A stretch of 64,000 nt of DNA from Isochrysis galbana (GCA_018136815.1 CM030936.1:6508005-6572004); one strand, 5' to 3'; positions 51,171 through 61,120 are shown, counted from the stretch's first letter. The notes: generated by a model from the sequence alone, not told the origin. Translations and numbers: made by a program.

Positions 51171-51761
51171 TGAAGGGCGTCGTCATACGAAAACAAGAAA
51201 CGTCCAGACGAGAAAACTAATTTGCATCGTTGGGTGTTGGCGCTTGCTCGAGAGCGCGAGCGATTCTTGGCTACCACTACCACAAGCGCTCACACGAGTA
51301 GCCAGCTAGCGATTCGCCCACCACCCATTGCGGCGTCACACCACACACATTCGAGGATGCGGGTTATTCACGCCGCATTTTGGCAAAACATGCAGAAATT
51401 TCATAGAAGGAAGTACGAAACACAAGATGAGTCGGGTTAAACTGTCCCGGTAAACGGGGTCTAGGTCTAGGAGAGGAAGGCCATGATTAGGCTAGCATTC
51501 TGACTCACGCTGGGAGACACCAGTCTTTCCTTCATGGGTGTTGGAGGACTGGCCACATGTCTTTCCTATGGCCGCGAGTGACGCACGCACCTCTGGATGA
51601 AGCACGCATCTAGGACCTGACCTGATCATGCCATTCGTGCAACCACCATTAAGCTCGACCTGCAATCCACACCAATCTTGCAGATGAGAAGTAGGAGAGC
51701 AATAGAAGCTCGTTTCAGCCCGTATGCCACCCGTCAAAGACGCAAGGTCGACGAGTCTTCC
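51171..51761. other. Intergenic, no gene recognised
   Basis: 3' flank of the following reverse-strand gene; no recognised features. Confidence 0.35.
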
Positions 51762-52430
51762 TCAAGCTTTGAGAGCATCAAGAGAGTCGCGAATGAGCAT
51801 CAGCTGCTCCTTATCATAGCCCCAACGCACCAGAAACTCAGTCCACTCAAAATCTGCGCTGCGGTTGTCAGCCTGGATTGCTGCATCAACGGCCTCCTGA
51901 AAAGTGGCTGCAGCATCCGTCAGTGCCGGCTGTCTTGGGAGCATTGCGCGGGCCAGGAGCGACGCACGTCGCGCAGTTAGTCGCGAAGCGATCGCTGCAT
52001 TTTCATTCCCCATCCGCTCGTGCGCGAGGGCAGTCGCAGCAGGCATTGCGACATTCATCAGCATGAGTCTCGAAAGCATTGACTGGTTGGCCGCCTCGCA
52101 GATGGCCTGCACGAGCGGCTGAGGTGGCGTCTCGGATTCTGCGGCAGTCCACTCCTCACTCGTCAGCCAGTTTACAAAGAAGCCGCGCGCACCATTCGAC
52201 GTCGCCAGCATCTGCATGAGCGCCACCTCATCAGCCGCGGCGAGACCACCCCCGGCTGCCGCCTCCTGCAGCGCGCGGCAGAGGGCGGGCGCCGAGGCGA
52301 CGCTCGATTCAAAGGAAGTCTCCGTCGCCAGTATTGTCGCGCGACCCAACAGCCCGCCCGGAACAGCCCGCAGCCAAGGAAGCGGCCGAGAAACGAGGCA
52401 GAGCGACTGGACGAGCACCGCGGCAGCCAT
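51762..52430 (-). CDS. Conserved-looking 222-residue protein, function unknown, possibly organellar
   Basis: A single-exon frame from ATG at 52430. The N-terminal 35 residues are non-acidic and carry Arg/Ser/Leu (MAAAVLVQSLCLVSRPLPWL RAVPGGLLGRATILA), compatible with an organelle-targeting peptide. The core contains ATSNGARGFFVNWLTSEEWT and ERMGNENAAIASRLTARRAS, and the C-terminus is FEWTEFLVRWGYDKEQLMLI. The (S/N)GARGFFV-L pattern reminds me of a plastid/cyanobacterial conserved family, but I cannot name it with certainty. All-helical content is predicted. The gene is well separated from repeats. Confidence 0.65.
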   Translation of the reverse strand: MAAAVLVQSLCLVSRPLPWLRAVPGGLLGRATILATETSFESSVASAPALCRALQEAAAGGGLAAADEVALMQMLATSNGARGFFVNWLTSEEWTAAESETPPQPLVQAICEAANQSMLSRLMLMNVAMPAATALAHERMGNENAAIASRLTARRASLLARAMLPRQPALTDAAATFQEAVDAAIQADNRSADFEWTEFLVRWGYDKEQLMLIRDSLDALKA

Positions 52431-52830
52431 CTCAAAGAAAGGTCGCAGGGGGTGTGACCCCGTTAGAACTTATAGCGTCGTATGACATCTTGTTGGGTAC
52501 CCCTCGTTGCCAAAATTCTGACATTGGTAAAGTCTGGCGTTCCGCTCTCTTCCCCGCCCCTCCGGGACTCTCAGCCCCCCTCCCCCTGGCGAGGGCGAGA
52601 TCGCCCCCTCCTCCTCCCGTCCCCTCCGCTTCGCTTCATCTCGACACGTCGTGCAAACCCCGCGATATTGGATAAATCGTAAATCATGCTGTTTAAGTGA
52701 ATGCCGCGAGCTTGTCGCCCGAACGCGATTCCAGCGGAGAGCCCTCGTGCATACTGTATTGATATTGAGTTATATCGTATATATATTGAAAAGACAAAGG
52801 GCAGAGTTTCCCGCCTTTATCCGTCAAGAC
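52431..52830. promoter_or_regulatory. Intergenic between divergent genes
   Basis: Likely holds the promoters of the reverse-strand 52.43-kb gene and the forward 52.83-kb gene. An AT-rich patch, TATATCGTATATATATTG, lies at about 52770-52790, some 45 bp before the forward ATG, and may act as a TATA-like element. Confidence 0.4.
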
Positions 52831-53360
52831 ATGTCGGAAGCTCCGCCCTTGGAGGCAGCTCAAGAGGCGACCACACCCGACCACACAGCCACAAGCACGT
52901 ACGCACCACCAAGCAAGAAGGAGCAAGCATCGCGGGAGGCCGCCATATCCGTGCGTGCTCACGGGACGATTCAGCTCGGTAAGGCAGGCTCTGCAGCAGT
53001 CAACGCTCTCCGAGGCGAGCGAGTACTGCACGTACAAAATTTTGAAAGAGCTGAAGGCCGACCTCGCTGCGCGCGCACTCATCGACATGGACATGCGTGA
53101 GAAGCAGCAGCAGGCCGCCGCAGCCGTCGCAGCGTCGCTCACGGCCGCTCTGATCGAAAACGAGGAGGCAGTGACCTACGAATCGCTGCAAGAAGCGTGG
53201 AAGTCAATTATTGAAGCAGGCGGTGCTAGAAGCATGCCGTCAAGTGCCGCGTGCGACGCCCTTCGCGCGCAGCTCAACAGGCACGCGATTCCCGACAAGG
53301 AGCGCCGCGCGATGGCCTTCACATTCCAGCTTCGTGCGTGGCAAAGGTGCGTGGAGCGGG
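52831..53360 (+). CDS. Unknown helical protein, two exons, 3' end disrupted by repeats
   Basis: Exon 1 (52831-52978) encodes MSEAPPLEAAQEATTPDHTA and SKKEQASREAAISVRAHGTI QL. A 70-nt intron (GTAAGG ... GAAAG, 52979-53048) restores frame with exon 2: LKADLAARALIDMDMREKQQ, alanine-rich helix, then EAVTYESLQEAWKSIIEAGG and RHAIPDKERRAMAFTFQLRA. At 53350-53357 CAAAG/GTGCGT could be a second donor, with the retroposon and minisatellite sequence beyond lying in an intron. Otherwise the gene is truncated there. No family was recognised. Confidence 0.45.
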
Positions 53361-53506
53361 GCAGGGCACTCATCAATCTGGCCCAGACCCTTCGGGGGCG
53401 CGGCCCGCGAGCTGCACTCCCACGCCCGCGCTGGGCCTGCCCTCGAGCTGACTCCCCCTCTGTCCCTGGTCGCCAGGCAAACAGGAGACTTTGGGCGGCT
53501 CCCATG
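53358..53506 (+). mobile_element. Fragment of retroposon family C
   Basis: GGGGCAGGGCACTCATCAATCTGGCCCAGACCCTTCGGGGGCGCGGCC through CTGGTCGCCAGGCA...GGCGGCTCCCATG matches 61500-61648. Internal piece only. Confidence 0.85.
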
Positions 53507-53507
53507 C

Positions 53508-53968
53508 GTGCGGAAACTTCCATGCACACGCACGGCGCCCCACGCAGGGGGGGGGGCGATGCGCATCTGGGGCGACATGTGATTGCAATTCATCTTGCGC
53601 ACGGCGTGCGCCTGCCGAAACCCTTTGTGCGCATCCGTGACGGCGCGCGGAAACTTCCATGCACACGCACGGCGCCCCACGCAGGGGGGGGGGCGATGCG
53701 CATCTGGGGCGACATGTGATTGCAATTCATCTTGCGCACGGCGTGCGCCTGCCGAAACCCTTTGTGCGCATCCGTGACGGCGCGCGGAAACTTCCATGCA
53801 CACGCACGGCGCCCCGCGGGGGGGGGCCGATGCGCATCTGGCGACATGTGATTGCAACTCATCTTGCGCACGGCGTGCGCCTGCCGAAACTCTTATGCGC
53901 ATCCATGACGGCGTGCGGAAACTTCCATGCACACGCACGGCGCCCCCGCAGGGGGGACCGATCCACAC
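53508..53968 (+). repeat. 137-bp minisatellite, about 3.4 units
   Basis: Units start GGAAACTTCCATGCACACGCACGGCGCCCC at 53513, 53650, 53787 and 53918 (periods 137, 137 and 131 bp). Each contains a G-run, GATGCGCATCTGG, CGACATGTGATTGCAA and CATCTTGCGCACGGCGTGCGCCTGCCG. The first two are almost identical. Because 137 is not divisible by three, each unit is read in a different frame and the array is not a coding repeat. Confidence 0.97.
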
Positions 53969-54049
53969 GCATCTGGCGAAACTCCGGGGTCCTCCCCTCC
54001 GCTTCACTCTCCTCTTCCTCCTCCACAACCCTCCTCGCTCCTTTCGACA

Positions 54050-54606
54050 TGGGCCAGTACTTTGTCTACATCGCCAAGCGACTTGGTCAGCGCACCTACG
54101 AGGAGATCCGCACCCCAGCCTTCAGGTTCTGCGAACACATGGAGGAGGGCATGGGCGGCGCCATCCTGGCGATGCTGCTCGTCACAGCCTCTGGCATGGG
54201 CCGTGGATGTGGAGACTTCCGCGTGGATCTGGCCAAGGAACGCTACCCGTCGATGTGGGCACTCATCGAGCCATACATGGGCCGTTGGTGCAAGGCAACC
54301 CTCATGCTCGTCGGCGACTACTCCGACGAGTACGACAAGATCCCAGTCCCAAAGACCAGATACATTGGAGAGCAGGCCGCCCTCGCCTACCTCTGCATGG
54401 AATACATCATGGCGGTCGACTACGCTGAAACGAATCCCATGGCGCAAGTGCGCCGAACAGCGGGCAAGCTCTACATGCAGGACCGACCGAGCGTCCTCTC
54501 ACGCATCACAGACCTCGCCATCCAAGATCAGCCGAACGACATCGTCGCCATCGAGGAAGAGGGGTGTGAGAAAAAGACGAAGAAGATGAAAACTCAACAC
54601 GCATAG
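54050..54606 (+). CDS. Unknown 185-residue protein
   Basis: ATG at 54050 in a good context (CGACATGGG) after a CT-rich leader. The sequence MGQYFVYIAKRLGQRTYEEI, GMGGAILAMLLVTASGMGRG, RWCKATLMLVGDYSDEYDKI and LAYLCMEYIMAVDYAETNPM suggests a compact, mostly helical soluble protein with one hydrophobic helix. The C-terminus is lysine-rich (GCEKKTKKMKTQHA). No family was recognised. Its last 45 codons are duplicated, with changes, at 1726-1879. It is either a host gene captured by repeats or part of an undescribed element, since minisatellite and retroposon pieces precede it and repeat G follows. Confidence 0.6.
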
Positions 54607-54754
54607 CTGGGGAGAGTCATTGCGTGTTGAGAGGAAAGCGCGGGGGGGGGGGGGGAAGCGTGATTAGCTTTGTTTTGTACCACTGTTGTTAATAACTAAA
54701 AAGAAAACAGATATGTTGAAAAACCACCTGGTCCTCTTTTGACGGAACGCGACT

Positions 54755-54910
54755 TTCGCACCAATTCTTGGCGAAGATTTTCGTGGCGGCAGGTGGCCCC
54801 TGGCCCCTGGAGGATTTTTATTGAGCATCGCGCCACGGTCAAAATAGGTCAAAAAATGCAGCCCAATTCTTACTTATAGTTTAAAACCCCTGTTTGACCG
54901 CCCTATTTGT
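54755..54910 (+). repeat. Dispersed repeat G, copy 2
   Basis: CCAATTCTTGGCGAAGATTTTCGTGGCGGCAGGTGGCCCC through GCGCCACGGTCAAAATAGG to CCCCTGTTTGACCGCCCTATTT. Matches 28251-28400. Confidence 0.75.
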
Positions 54911-55275
54911 TCTCCTCCCTCCTCCCTCCCTCCTCACGTTGAAACTTGTCAACAGATCTCGGCGAGGGTCCCCAAACCCCGAACCGCGAAATGTGCAACC
55001 CTCATCCTCCCTCGGCAGAAAGGAAAACGGCAATTGATGACGCCGCAAGTCTATGAGCGAGCCGCGACCTGCGTCACATGTACCACCATTTCCTTCACTG
55101 CAGCACCCCCATCATGGTCGTTGCTGCCTAAGGCTCAAAACGTAGATGTAGATGGAGGACTATACTCTGCAGAAAATAGAATTCTTAGACGCACTTGATG
55201 CCTCTCATTTAGTGTGGGTCTGAATAACTAAAGAGCTCTCACACCACGACATACGAGAGCGGCACCAGCACCTCT
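54911..55275. other. 3' flank of the ankyrin gene
   Basis: No gene was recognised. Confidence 0.35.
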
Positions 55276-55803
55276 TCAAAGTTCCTCTTTTCGCATGCCA
55301 TCCTCCCCATCCGCCCCTGATTTTGACTGCCGTCTCCTTATCGCCTCCCGGACCAATGCTGCGGCGTCAATTTGTCCTGCTTCGTCGCACATCTTCAGTG
55401 GAGTCTTGCCATGCTCGTCAATCGCGGACGGGTCAGCACCTGCAGTCAACAGCATTTCGACCATCGGCGTGTGGCCATGATAAATTGCCCAATGTAAAGG
55501 TGTCATCGACAGCGTGATTCCAGGCGGTGTCCGCGCATTCACGTCCGCGCCCCCATCGAGTAGAAGGCGCACCGTCGCGATATCTCCTCGTATTCCGGCC
55601 ACATGCAGCGCTGACTCTCCATCCTTGGAGCGCTCGTCAACAGGATGGCCTGCAGCCAGGAGCTTCCGTACTGTCTCTGCATCGCCTTCTCCCGCCGCGT
55701 AGATCAGAGGCCATCTTGCACGATCAGCCTCATCGCTCGTGTGGACCGCCACGTGAAGACAAAAGAGCAGCAGCAAGACAATCAGGCCGTTGACAATACG
55801 CAT
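55276..55803 (-). CDS. Secretory ankyrin-repeat protein
   Basis: 175 residues from ATG at 55803. The N-terminus MRIVNGLIVLLLLFCLHVAV is a strong signal peptide or signal anchor. Three to four ankyrin repeats follow: WPLIYAAGEGDAETVRKLLA, ESALHVAGIRGDIATVRLLL, TPLHWAIYHGHTPMVEMLLT and KTPLKMCDEAGQ. The C-terminus is charged (REAIRRRQSKSGADGEDGMR). Ankyrin repeats mediate protein binding; a signal sequence on such a protein is uncommon and suggests an endomembrane or plastid-surface location. Single exon. Confidence 0.82.
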   Translation of the reverse strand: MRIVNGLIVLLLLFCLHVAVHTSDEADRARWPLIYAAGEGDAETVRKLLAAGHPVDERSKDGESALHVAGIRGDIATVRLLLDGGADVNARTPPGITLSMTPLHWAIYHGHTPMVEMLLTAGADPSAIDEHGKTPLKMCDEAGQIDAAALVREAIRRRQSKSGADGEDGMRKEEL

Positions 55804-56439
55804 CGTATTCACAGGTTCGTTCGCACTCGATCAGCAGCTCGCTCGCTCGGCTCGGCCGATGGCGCCGACACGCGTGTGCGTCCGACCGGCCTTCCTTCAG
55901 CTCTTCCTCAATCAAAAGAGTACTTTACTACTAAATCTACGTTAAGTCTTGCGCTGTGAAGCGGCGAGTGAACCCTCGACCCTCTCCACCCGAGTGGGGG
56001 ACGGAGGGCAGGAGAGAGAGAAAATCTTTGGGGACAGGGAAGAATACGACCCGAACCCCCTCGTCCCAAGTGAACGAAAAGCTTGGTTGAGTGCTAGTAA
56101 AGTTTACACATAGCACATAGCGAGCGAGCGAGCGAGAGACCTCACATCAAGTTCAACCAGGTAATATAAAATCACTCGGGGCGTGAGCCTAGATGGGAAA
56201 TGCTGGGGCTTCCAAATACGGCCAGATACGGTGGACTCGTACGAGAGTGAGTTGGGTGAGGAGTTCACTGACGACGACAAATACATTGCAAATCTATTCG
56301 AGGCCTGCAACCCAAGGACGCGGAGCAAAAAACAGCTAAACGCATACGAATTTGGCCTCCGTCCAAATAGATCAAATATAGGTATCTCCCATTTAGGGGC
56401 AGAGGCCGGGCGACTGCACGGCGTGCGAGGCGCGAGAGA
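55804..56439. promoter_or_regulatory. Flank between divergent genes
   Basis: Contains a GAGCGAGCGAGCGAGAG run (56120-56137) and a short frame (FTDDDKYIANLFEACNPRTR, about 56265-56325) of unknown significance, possibly a repeat-derived fragment. Confidence 0.3.
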
Positions 56440-56940
56440 ATGGGTGACGAGCCGTCGAGGCACGATGGGGATCCGGCTGCGGTCGGCGGGCTAGCAGCGC
56501 GGATGCGTTCGGCCGAGGGCCAACCGGATGAGAGCCAGCCAAGCAAGAGGATTCGCTCCGCACTCGAGAAGATGCTGGACGCTGCGGAGACGGATGGACA
56601 GCTCTCCTCGACCGATCTGGATTCGCATGAGCAGCTTGTCCAGGCATGGATGCAATACCGCGACATGTATGGCAACAACCTACTCGCAAGCGGTGGAGGT
56701 CGGATCGCACGTGCTGCCGAAGATGGCACTCGTTCAAGCTCCTCCGAGGCGCCTGAGAACGACAGCGCGCAGCACAGCCCGCAGCATGAAATGAATACTG
56801 AGGAGGGAGACGAGGAGTCGACTGCCGCTGGCCCTTCTCATTCGCACCCGGGACAGGACCAAAGCGAGACGCAGGTGGTCAATAATTCCTTGTCTGCCGT
56901 TGTGAGGCACCCGTACGACATCAGCATGTGGGCGCCTTGA
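56440..56940 (+). CDS. Small acidic, mostly disordered protein, unknown
   Basis: 166 residues. MGDEPSRHDGDPAAVGGLAA leads into a helical segment, SKRIRSALEKMLDAAETDGQ and HEQLVQAWMQYRDMYGNNLL. A long Ser/Glu/Asp-rich tail (EAPENDSAQHSPQHEMNTEE) ends in RHPYDISMWAP. Only the helical segment of about 60 residues looks folded. No family was recognised. The ATG lies in TGGGTGACG-like sequence and upstream exons are not excluded. Confidence 0.45.
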   Translation: MGDEPSRHDGDPAAVGGLAARMRSAEGQPDESQPSKRIRSALEKMLDAAETDGQLSSTDLDSHEQLVQAWMQYRDMYGNNLLASGGGRIARAAEDGTRSSSSEAPENDSAQHSPQHEMNTEEGDEESTAAGPSHSHPGQDQSETQVVNNSLSAVVRHPYDISMWAP

Positions 56941-57207
56941 TCATCTTTGATGTTGTGCATCTAGAACTGATGCCCGTTGTCGATGTCACTTCTATTTTGT
57001 ACTGATGCGTGCTGTAGATTGACTTTGTACGATGTTCGCCTTCGCTTGAGGACCCCGAAACAAGCACAGGCCGACCCAAATACCAACAAAAAGGCCAATG
57101 CGCCTTTTTACGAGGGCCAACTTAATTCACCTAGGGGGGGGGCTGGGGCAGGAGGCAAGACTATATATATATTGTACTAGTAGTAACATATATAAAAACA
57201 TCTGAAG
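56941..57207. other. Spacer, no gene recognised
   Basis: Includes a TATATATATATTG patch (57162-57175). Confidence 0.35.
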
Positions 57208-57345
57208 ATTCTGGGCTACACACCTACTGTACTAGGGCACCCCCCTATCTACACTGAAATCGCCCTTCGTATCCCTTCCCTCCACCTCTTCCCCTTCCCC
57301 TCATCATTCCTTTGTCTTTGGTATCCGGGGTTCGCCCAGGTGCGC
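57208..57345 (-). repeat. Repeat X, uninterrupted copy (unfilled LINE site)
   Basis: The reverse complement reads GCGCACCTGGGCGAACCCCGGATACCAAAGACAAAGGAATGA and continues to GGTGTGTAGCCCAGAATC. It matches 11541-11567 joined to 14318-14437 without the 2.7-kb LINE between. Confidence 0.9.
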
Positions 57346-57477
57346 TACTGCGCTACTACTACTACCAACGACCGTCGGTCGGAGACCATAATTGTCGGCC
57401 GGAAACCATAAAATGGCGGGGTTGTGTTTGTTTTCATAAAGAGTTTTTCAATGGCTACTTTGAAACTTGAATGGCTG

Positions 57478-57565
57478 AACTATTGTTATAGTTTTTGCGA
57501 TGGAGCGCGCGCCGACCGCTCACCTCTCCAAGCCTCCCGCCGTCCGCCGTCACGACGCTGTTGTA
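57478..57565 (+). mobile_element. LINE 5' end (copy L8), severely truncated at its 3' side
   Basis: The hairpin AACTAT-TGTT-ATAGTT (57478-57493) is followed by TTTGCGATGGAGCGCGCGCCGACCGCTCACC, the start of ORF1 (MERAPTAH). Homology ends within about 65 bp of the start codon. A piece with the 5' end but no 3' end is unusual for LINEs and suggests later rearrangement. Confidence 0.75.
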
Positions 57566-57758
57566 TTCCTGCCCATCTGAAGGCTGTAGGCATGAATATT
57601 CGTGTAAGGTACGTGCTCACAATTACAATTGAACAGTTCCCCGTGTTGCCACTGACGCACAAGACACACAGATTCGGATTCCCCATAGTCTCAAGTCCAG
57701 GTTTGCAGATTTTGGTGTCCCGTCAAACGGACGGCAACGGTACTTCCGGGAGTCGTAG

Positions 57759-58517
57759 TCATCTAAGGTCGAGGTTGAGGATGATTCTCCTACCATCAAG
57801 GCCATGTCTTCCTTTCCTTGATGTTCGACACTCGATGCGGTTGGGGCGACCCGCCGCCGCCTCGGAGCGAGCCTGGTCAGCCAGGGAGGAGAGTTGGGCG
57901 CACAAGGCGTCGAAATGCCGGGGGATGACGGCGGCCGGAGACGCATAAGTACCGCGCGGCGGCTTAGGCATGCGTATTTCGAGGGCGGCCTCCGCCACGT
58001 GGTCGATCGCGGACTGCATGTGGGCGAGGCGGTCGGCTAAAAGGTCGGCGGCCGAGGGAGACTCGCTTACATGTTCCCACGCGCAGTCTTCAAACGGGTG
58101 GTCACGGGGGTCGGGCCTCGGGCAGCCCGAGGTCCCAAGGGAGGTGAGCTCAGCTCGCTCGCGGAGTGGGTCCGCGAGCAGCGGCTCGTCTGACGGAGCG
58201 GCGGATGGCGTCGCTGTGCTAGAAGGACCTTGCGGAGGCTCGGAGCCGCCGATTCCGACGAAGTGGACCTCTTGTGGCCCGAAAGAAGTTCCCGCTGTTT
58301 CCATAGGCAGAAATGGAGCGGGATTATGGAACAGCGCGGTCGTAGGCGCCAAGACGGAATTTGTGCTTGTCGAACACGCGATGACTACTGGCTCGTAGGC
58401 AGAGGGCCGTTCGATCGAGCCGGCAGCTGACGCGGCCGTGAAGGAGTCGTTGGTTGTTGCTTGCGGGAATATGTCTGAAAGATCATAGTAGAAGTCGGGT
58501 CTGACTGTGTCTACCAT
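57759..58517 (-). pseudogene. Gag (family III), N-terminal 250 codons
   Basis: Begins MVDTVRPDFYYDLSDIFP, then SIERPSAYEPVVIACSTSTN, a proline-rich section, and a helical region (ADLLADRLAHMQSAIDHVAE; HFDALCAQLSSLADQARSEA). It is longer than the 32.67-kb copy. No CCHC zinc knuckle or protease was found. It ends by fusion to unrelated sequence at about 57750. Confidence 0.7.
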
Positions 58518-58999
58518 CGAGTGCTAGGGACGAAGAGAGAGACAGAGGTTCGGAGGCTCGCAACGCGCGGCGTTGGAGGGTAGGGCCGAGGCTAGCTAGC
58601 GAGCTAGAGAAAGAGAGAGAATGAGAATGAGAGCTTCTTAGGTCCAAGGTAGACACGAGAGACTACAACGCGGGGACCCAAAAAGATCCCACGACACGCA
58701 GACACACACGAACTAATCCAAACAGGGCGAAAACTAACCACACCCAGGACGGACTGTCAAGCGTCGGCACCAAGGCAACTCATCGACGCACAGACATACA
58801 TGCGACAGAGAGGTCGGAACAACGAGGGCAGACCTCGCTGGGGAGCTACCGCCGATACACGAAGAGAAGACAGAAGACTAAAACCGATGCATGAGGAGAA
58901 GACAGAAGACAGTCATGGAACGTTTGATGACATCGAAAGAATTTAAGAGAAGGGGTAGAATGTCGTCGACGAGACCTTGAGGCTCATCGTATGGAATAC
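58518..58999 (-). mobile_element. LTR and leader of the family-III retrotransposon
   Basis: In reverse it starts TGTCGTATTCCATACGATGAG (58999 leftward) and shares AAGGTCTCGT, CATCAAACGTTCCATG, GTTGCCTTGGTGCCGACGCTTG and AGAAGCTCTCATTCTCATTC with 31846-32670. Here the promoter-side unit is single. Confidence 0.75.
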
Positions 59000-59521
59000 G
59001 ACACAGGTGTACCAGTGTGCCGTGGGGTCTGATTCGCAGTGGTCGGCCGTAAAGTCATATTGACACTTCTGGGAAAGCTGGAGTTTCTCCCCGTCAATCA
59101 GAGGATGTTTTTGGGAGGTCTTGAGATCCAGTGCTGCCGGGAATCCGGCTTGCGAGTCGCGCGATGGTGGTGACAGAGTCTGTTGGGTCCATTGGCAGGT
59201 TGGGAGCCCAACGCCCGCTCCCTTGAGCGGGGTCCGAGGGTCGTAAAAACCTTTTGAAGGGAAAAGGTGTTTGGTCTCTGGGATTGGTCCAAGCTTGTTG
59301 TATTGGGTGAAGAGGTCCGGGGCACGCGCGCTCAGTTGCGCGCGCGAGGCAAGCAGGGCGGGGGTACCATGTTTGAACCATCCAAAGGGTGGTCCATGAA
59401 TAGACAGCAGCGTGATGTAGAACAGAGGTAACATCGCTAGCGTTCGTGACGGCGATACGGTGACACCCCAGGACGACGTTGCCACACTGAGAGTAGAACT
59501 GAGGTATCTATAACAAAACAC
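58943..59521 (-). other. ORF of unknown nature overlapping an LTR boundary
   Basis: About 190 codons in reverse: AMLPLFYITLLSIHGPPFGW, DLFTQYNKLGPIPETKHLFP and GFYDPRTPLKGAGVGLPTC, ending a few codons inside the LTR. The part outside the LTR (59000-59521) may be an older gene interrupted by insertion. No family was recognised. Confidence 0.3.
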
Positions 59522-59599
59522 GACTTATGTTTAAACAGAGGAGCTAAATTTGTCGCCTAGAGCTCTAGAGCTCTATTTGTTTCGCGGACTCGTCGAGGT

Positions 59600-60427
59600 A
59601 TGCGACGGTCGGTCGGAGCACCTGTCGGTCGCTCTGCTGCTCGACGGGGCAGCGGTCGGGGCGGCCGCCAGCGAGGCCGAGCGGCAAGAGGGTCGGCATC
59701 TGGCCGTGATCTTGTCGTCAAGATGGCACTCAATCGGCAGATGGCTGGCCGCGTCATTGGGGTAGGCGGCGAGACTGTGAAGCGCACACAGCGAGAGAGC
59801 GGAGCGTCCGTCCGTCTGCCTCCACGTGGCGAGGAGGGGCTCACGCTCATCGCGGGGCCGACGGCGCTCTCCGTCTTGTGTGCCTGTAGGATGATATCCG
59901 CGCAGACCATCGAGGATCCTCACTCAGGATATGAGTGTACTTGCGAGTTGGCAGGCATTGAGCTCAGGGCGACGCTTCGGTGTCCAGAAGGACAGCCTTG
60001 GCTTTTCACGCCGGCAGAAACGGATCCTCGCGCTGCATTTGCTGCTGCGTATGTTCGATGTGACACCCTTGCTGTGGGGTCGCTTTTGGAGGCGCTTCTT
60101 GACGACATTGTTTTCTCTGCTGGCCTAAATGAAGAGCAATTGTCATCAGCTTGCACGGCTAGCGAGGCTTTTGTTTATGCACTTGGGGATGCCGTGCCGG
60201 CGCTTCAGACCTCAATGCCGGCATTGATATCGCGGCTCTGCTCTAGCAAGCCTGGCTCCGAAGTATCTTCCGGCGCGGGAGGCATGACATCGGTCGAGGC
60301 AGATATGGAAAGCGTGTTGCAAGGGCGGTTTGTTGAGGGCCTGAACGAGAGTGAAAAGGTGGCTCTACTTCAAGAGGTGGGTATCATGAAGAAATCCGAA
60401 GACGAACATGATGCACTCGCGCAATAG
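59600..60427 (+). CDS. KH-domain RNA-binding protein
   Basis: 275 residues from ATG at 59600; an internal start at 59722 is possible. The KH core is VVKMALNRQMAGRVIGVGGE, then TVKRTQRESGASVRLPPRGE and EGLTLIAGPTALSVLCACRM. It has the hydrophobic-x-x-G-x-I-I-G-x-G-G pattern of a KH type I motif (GXXG loop is GVGG). The following about 170 residues contain a helical region without a named domain (AFAAAYVRCDTLAVGSLLEA) and an acidic C-terminus with SEKVALLQEVGIMKKSEDEH. The role is likely RNA binding in processing or translational control. An upstream frame from 59550 overlaps in another phase and may be non-coding. Confidence 0.75.
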   Translation: MRRSVGAPVGRSAARRGSGRGGRQRGRAARGSASGRDLVVKMALNRQMAGRVIGVGGETVKRTQRESGASVRLPPRGEEGLTLIAGPTALSVLCACRMISAQTIEDPHSGYECTCELAGIELRATLRCPEGQPWLFTPAETDPRAAFAAAYVRCDTLAVGSLLEALLDDIVFSAGLNEEQLSSACTASEAFVYALGDAVPALQTSMPALISRLCSSKPGSEVSSGAGGMTSVEADMESVLQGRFVEGLNESEKVALLQEVGIMKKSEDEHDALAQ

Positions 60428-61120
60428 ATGAAATAATCGTGGATGTCTAGAATCAGCAAATCTGTCTTAGCCTGCATGCAAAGAGAGCGCATGCAGGAAG
60501 CCCATACATGAGGAGCTGCATGCTAGGCCTGATGCACACGACAATCATCAACAACAGGAACACGCCAACAGTTAGTTGTCACAAGGAGAGTTATGAGTGA
60601 TGCAGTGGCCGACGAGTCTGGGGGTTCTGTTTGTGCGCACAAGGGGCGAACGGCCAACTCGATATCACAAGAACGAATATTGTCACACACGGAGCCCCGG
60701 CGATAGCGCACTAGGGAATACGGGCAGAAGAAGAAATCAAGGAGGGGCTTGGACTTTGCCTAGGCGCGCCACCCATGGTCATACGGTGGCCGGCGAGTGG
60801 CGAACTGGCGAGCGTTGCGTCTGAGCGGGAGGTGAGGCTGCAAGGGGCGCAGTGGCCAAGCGCAACCTATAGCACCGGCACTGGTCGCGGAAAGTGTAGG
60901 GGGGAAACTTCTGTGCTTGAGCTTGGGAGCCGGGTGCTCTGGATCCTCATTCATCCAACACTAACGGCCCCAATGAGAGTGAGGCAGCCAACTGCCAACA
61001 ACCCCGAGTCTTCCCACATTCGCAAGAGAAAAGCCGTCTCGCCTGCTATTTTGCGGCTCTTGCGATGTCCGGCCAAGCAAATGCCTTGAACTTGCAACTC
61101 TTTGCCAAGCGCCAAACACC
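60428..61120. other. Intergenic, no gene recognised
   Basis: Short frames only. GCATGCAGG repeats lie near 60475-60530. Confidence 0.35.

Noticed and set aside
52979-52996. 18-nt intron in the 52.83-kb gene
   Set aside because: Too short and does not resolve the frame change. A 70-nt GT-AG intron ending at 53048 does.
53240-54028. 262-codon minus-strand ORF with repeated segments
   Set aside because: It reads through the 137-bp minisatellite and a retroposon fragment; no protein-like features beyond the DNA repeat.
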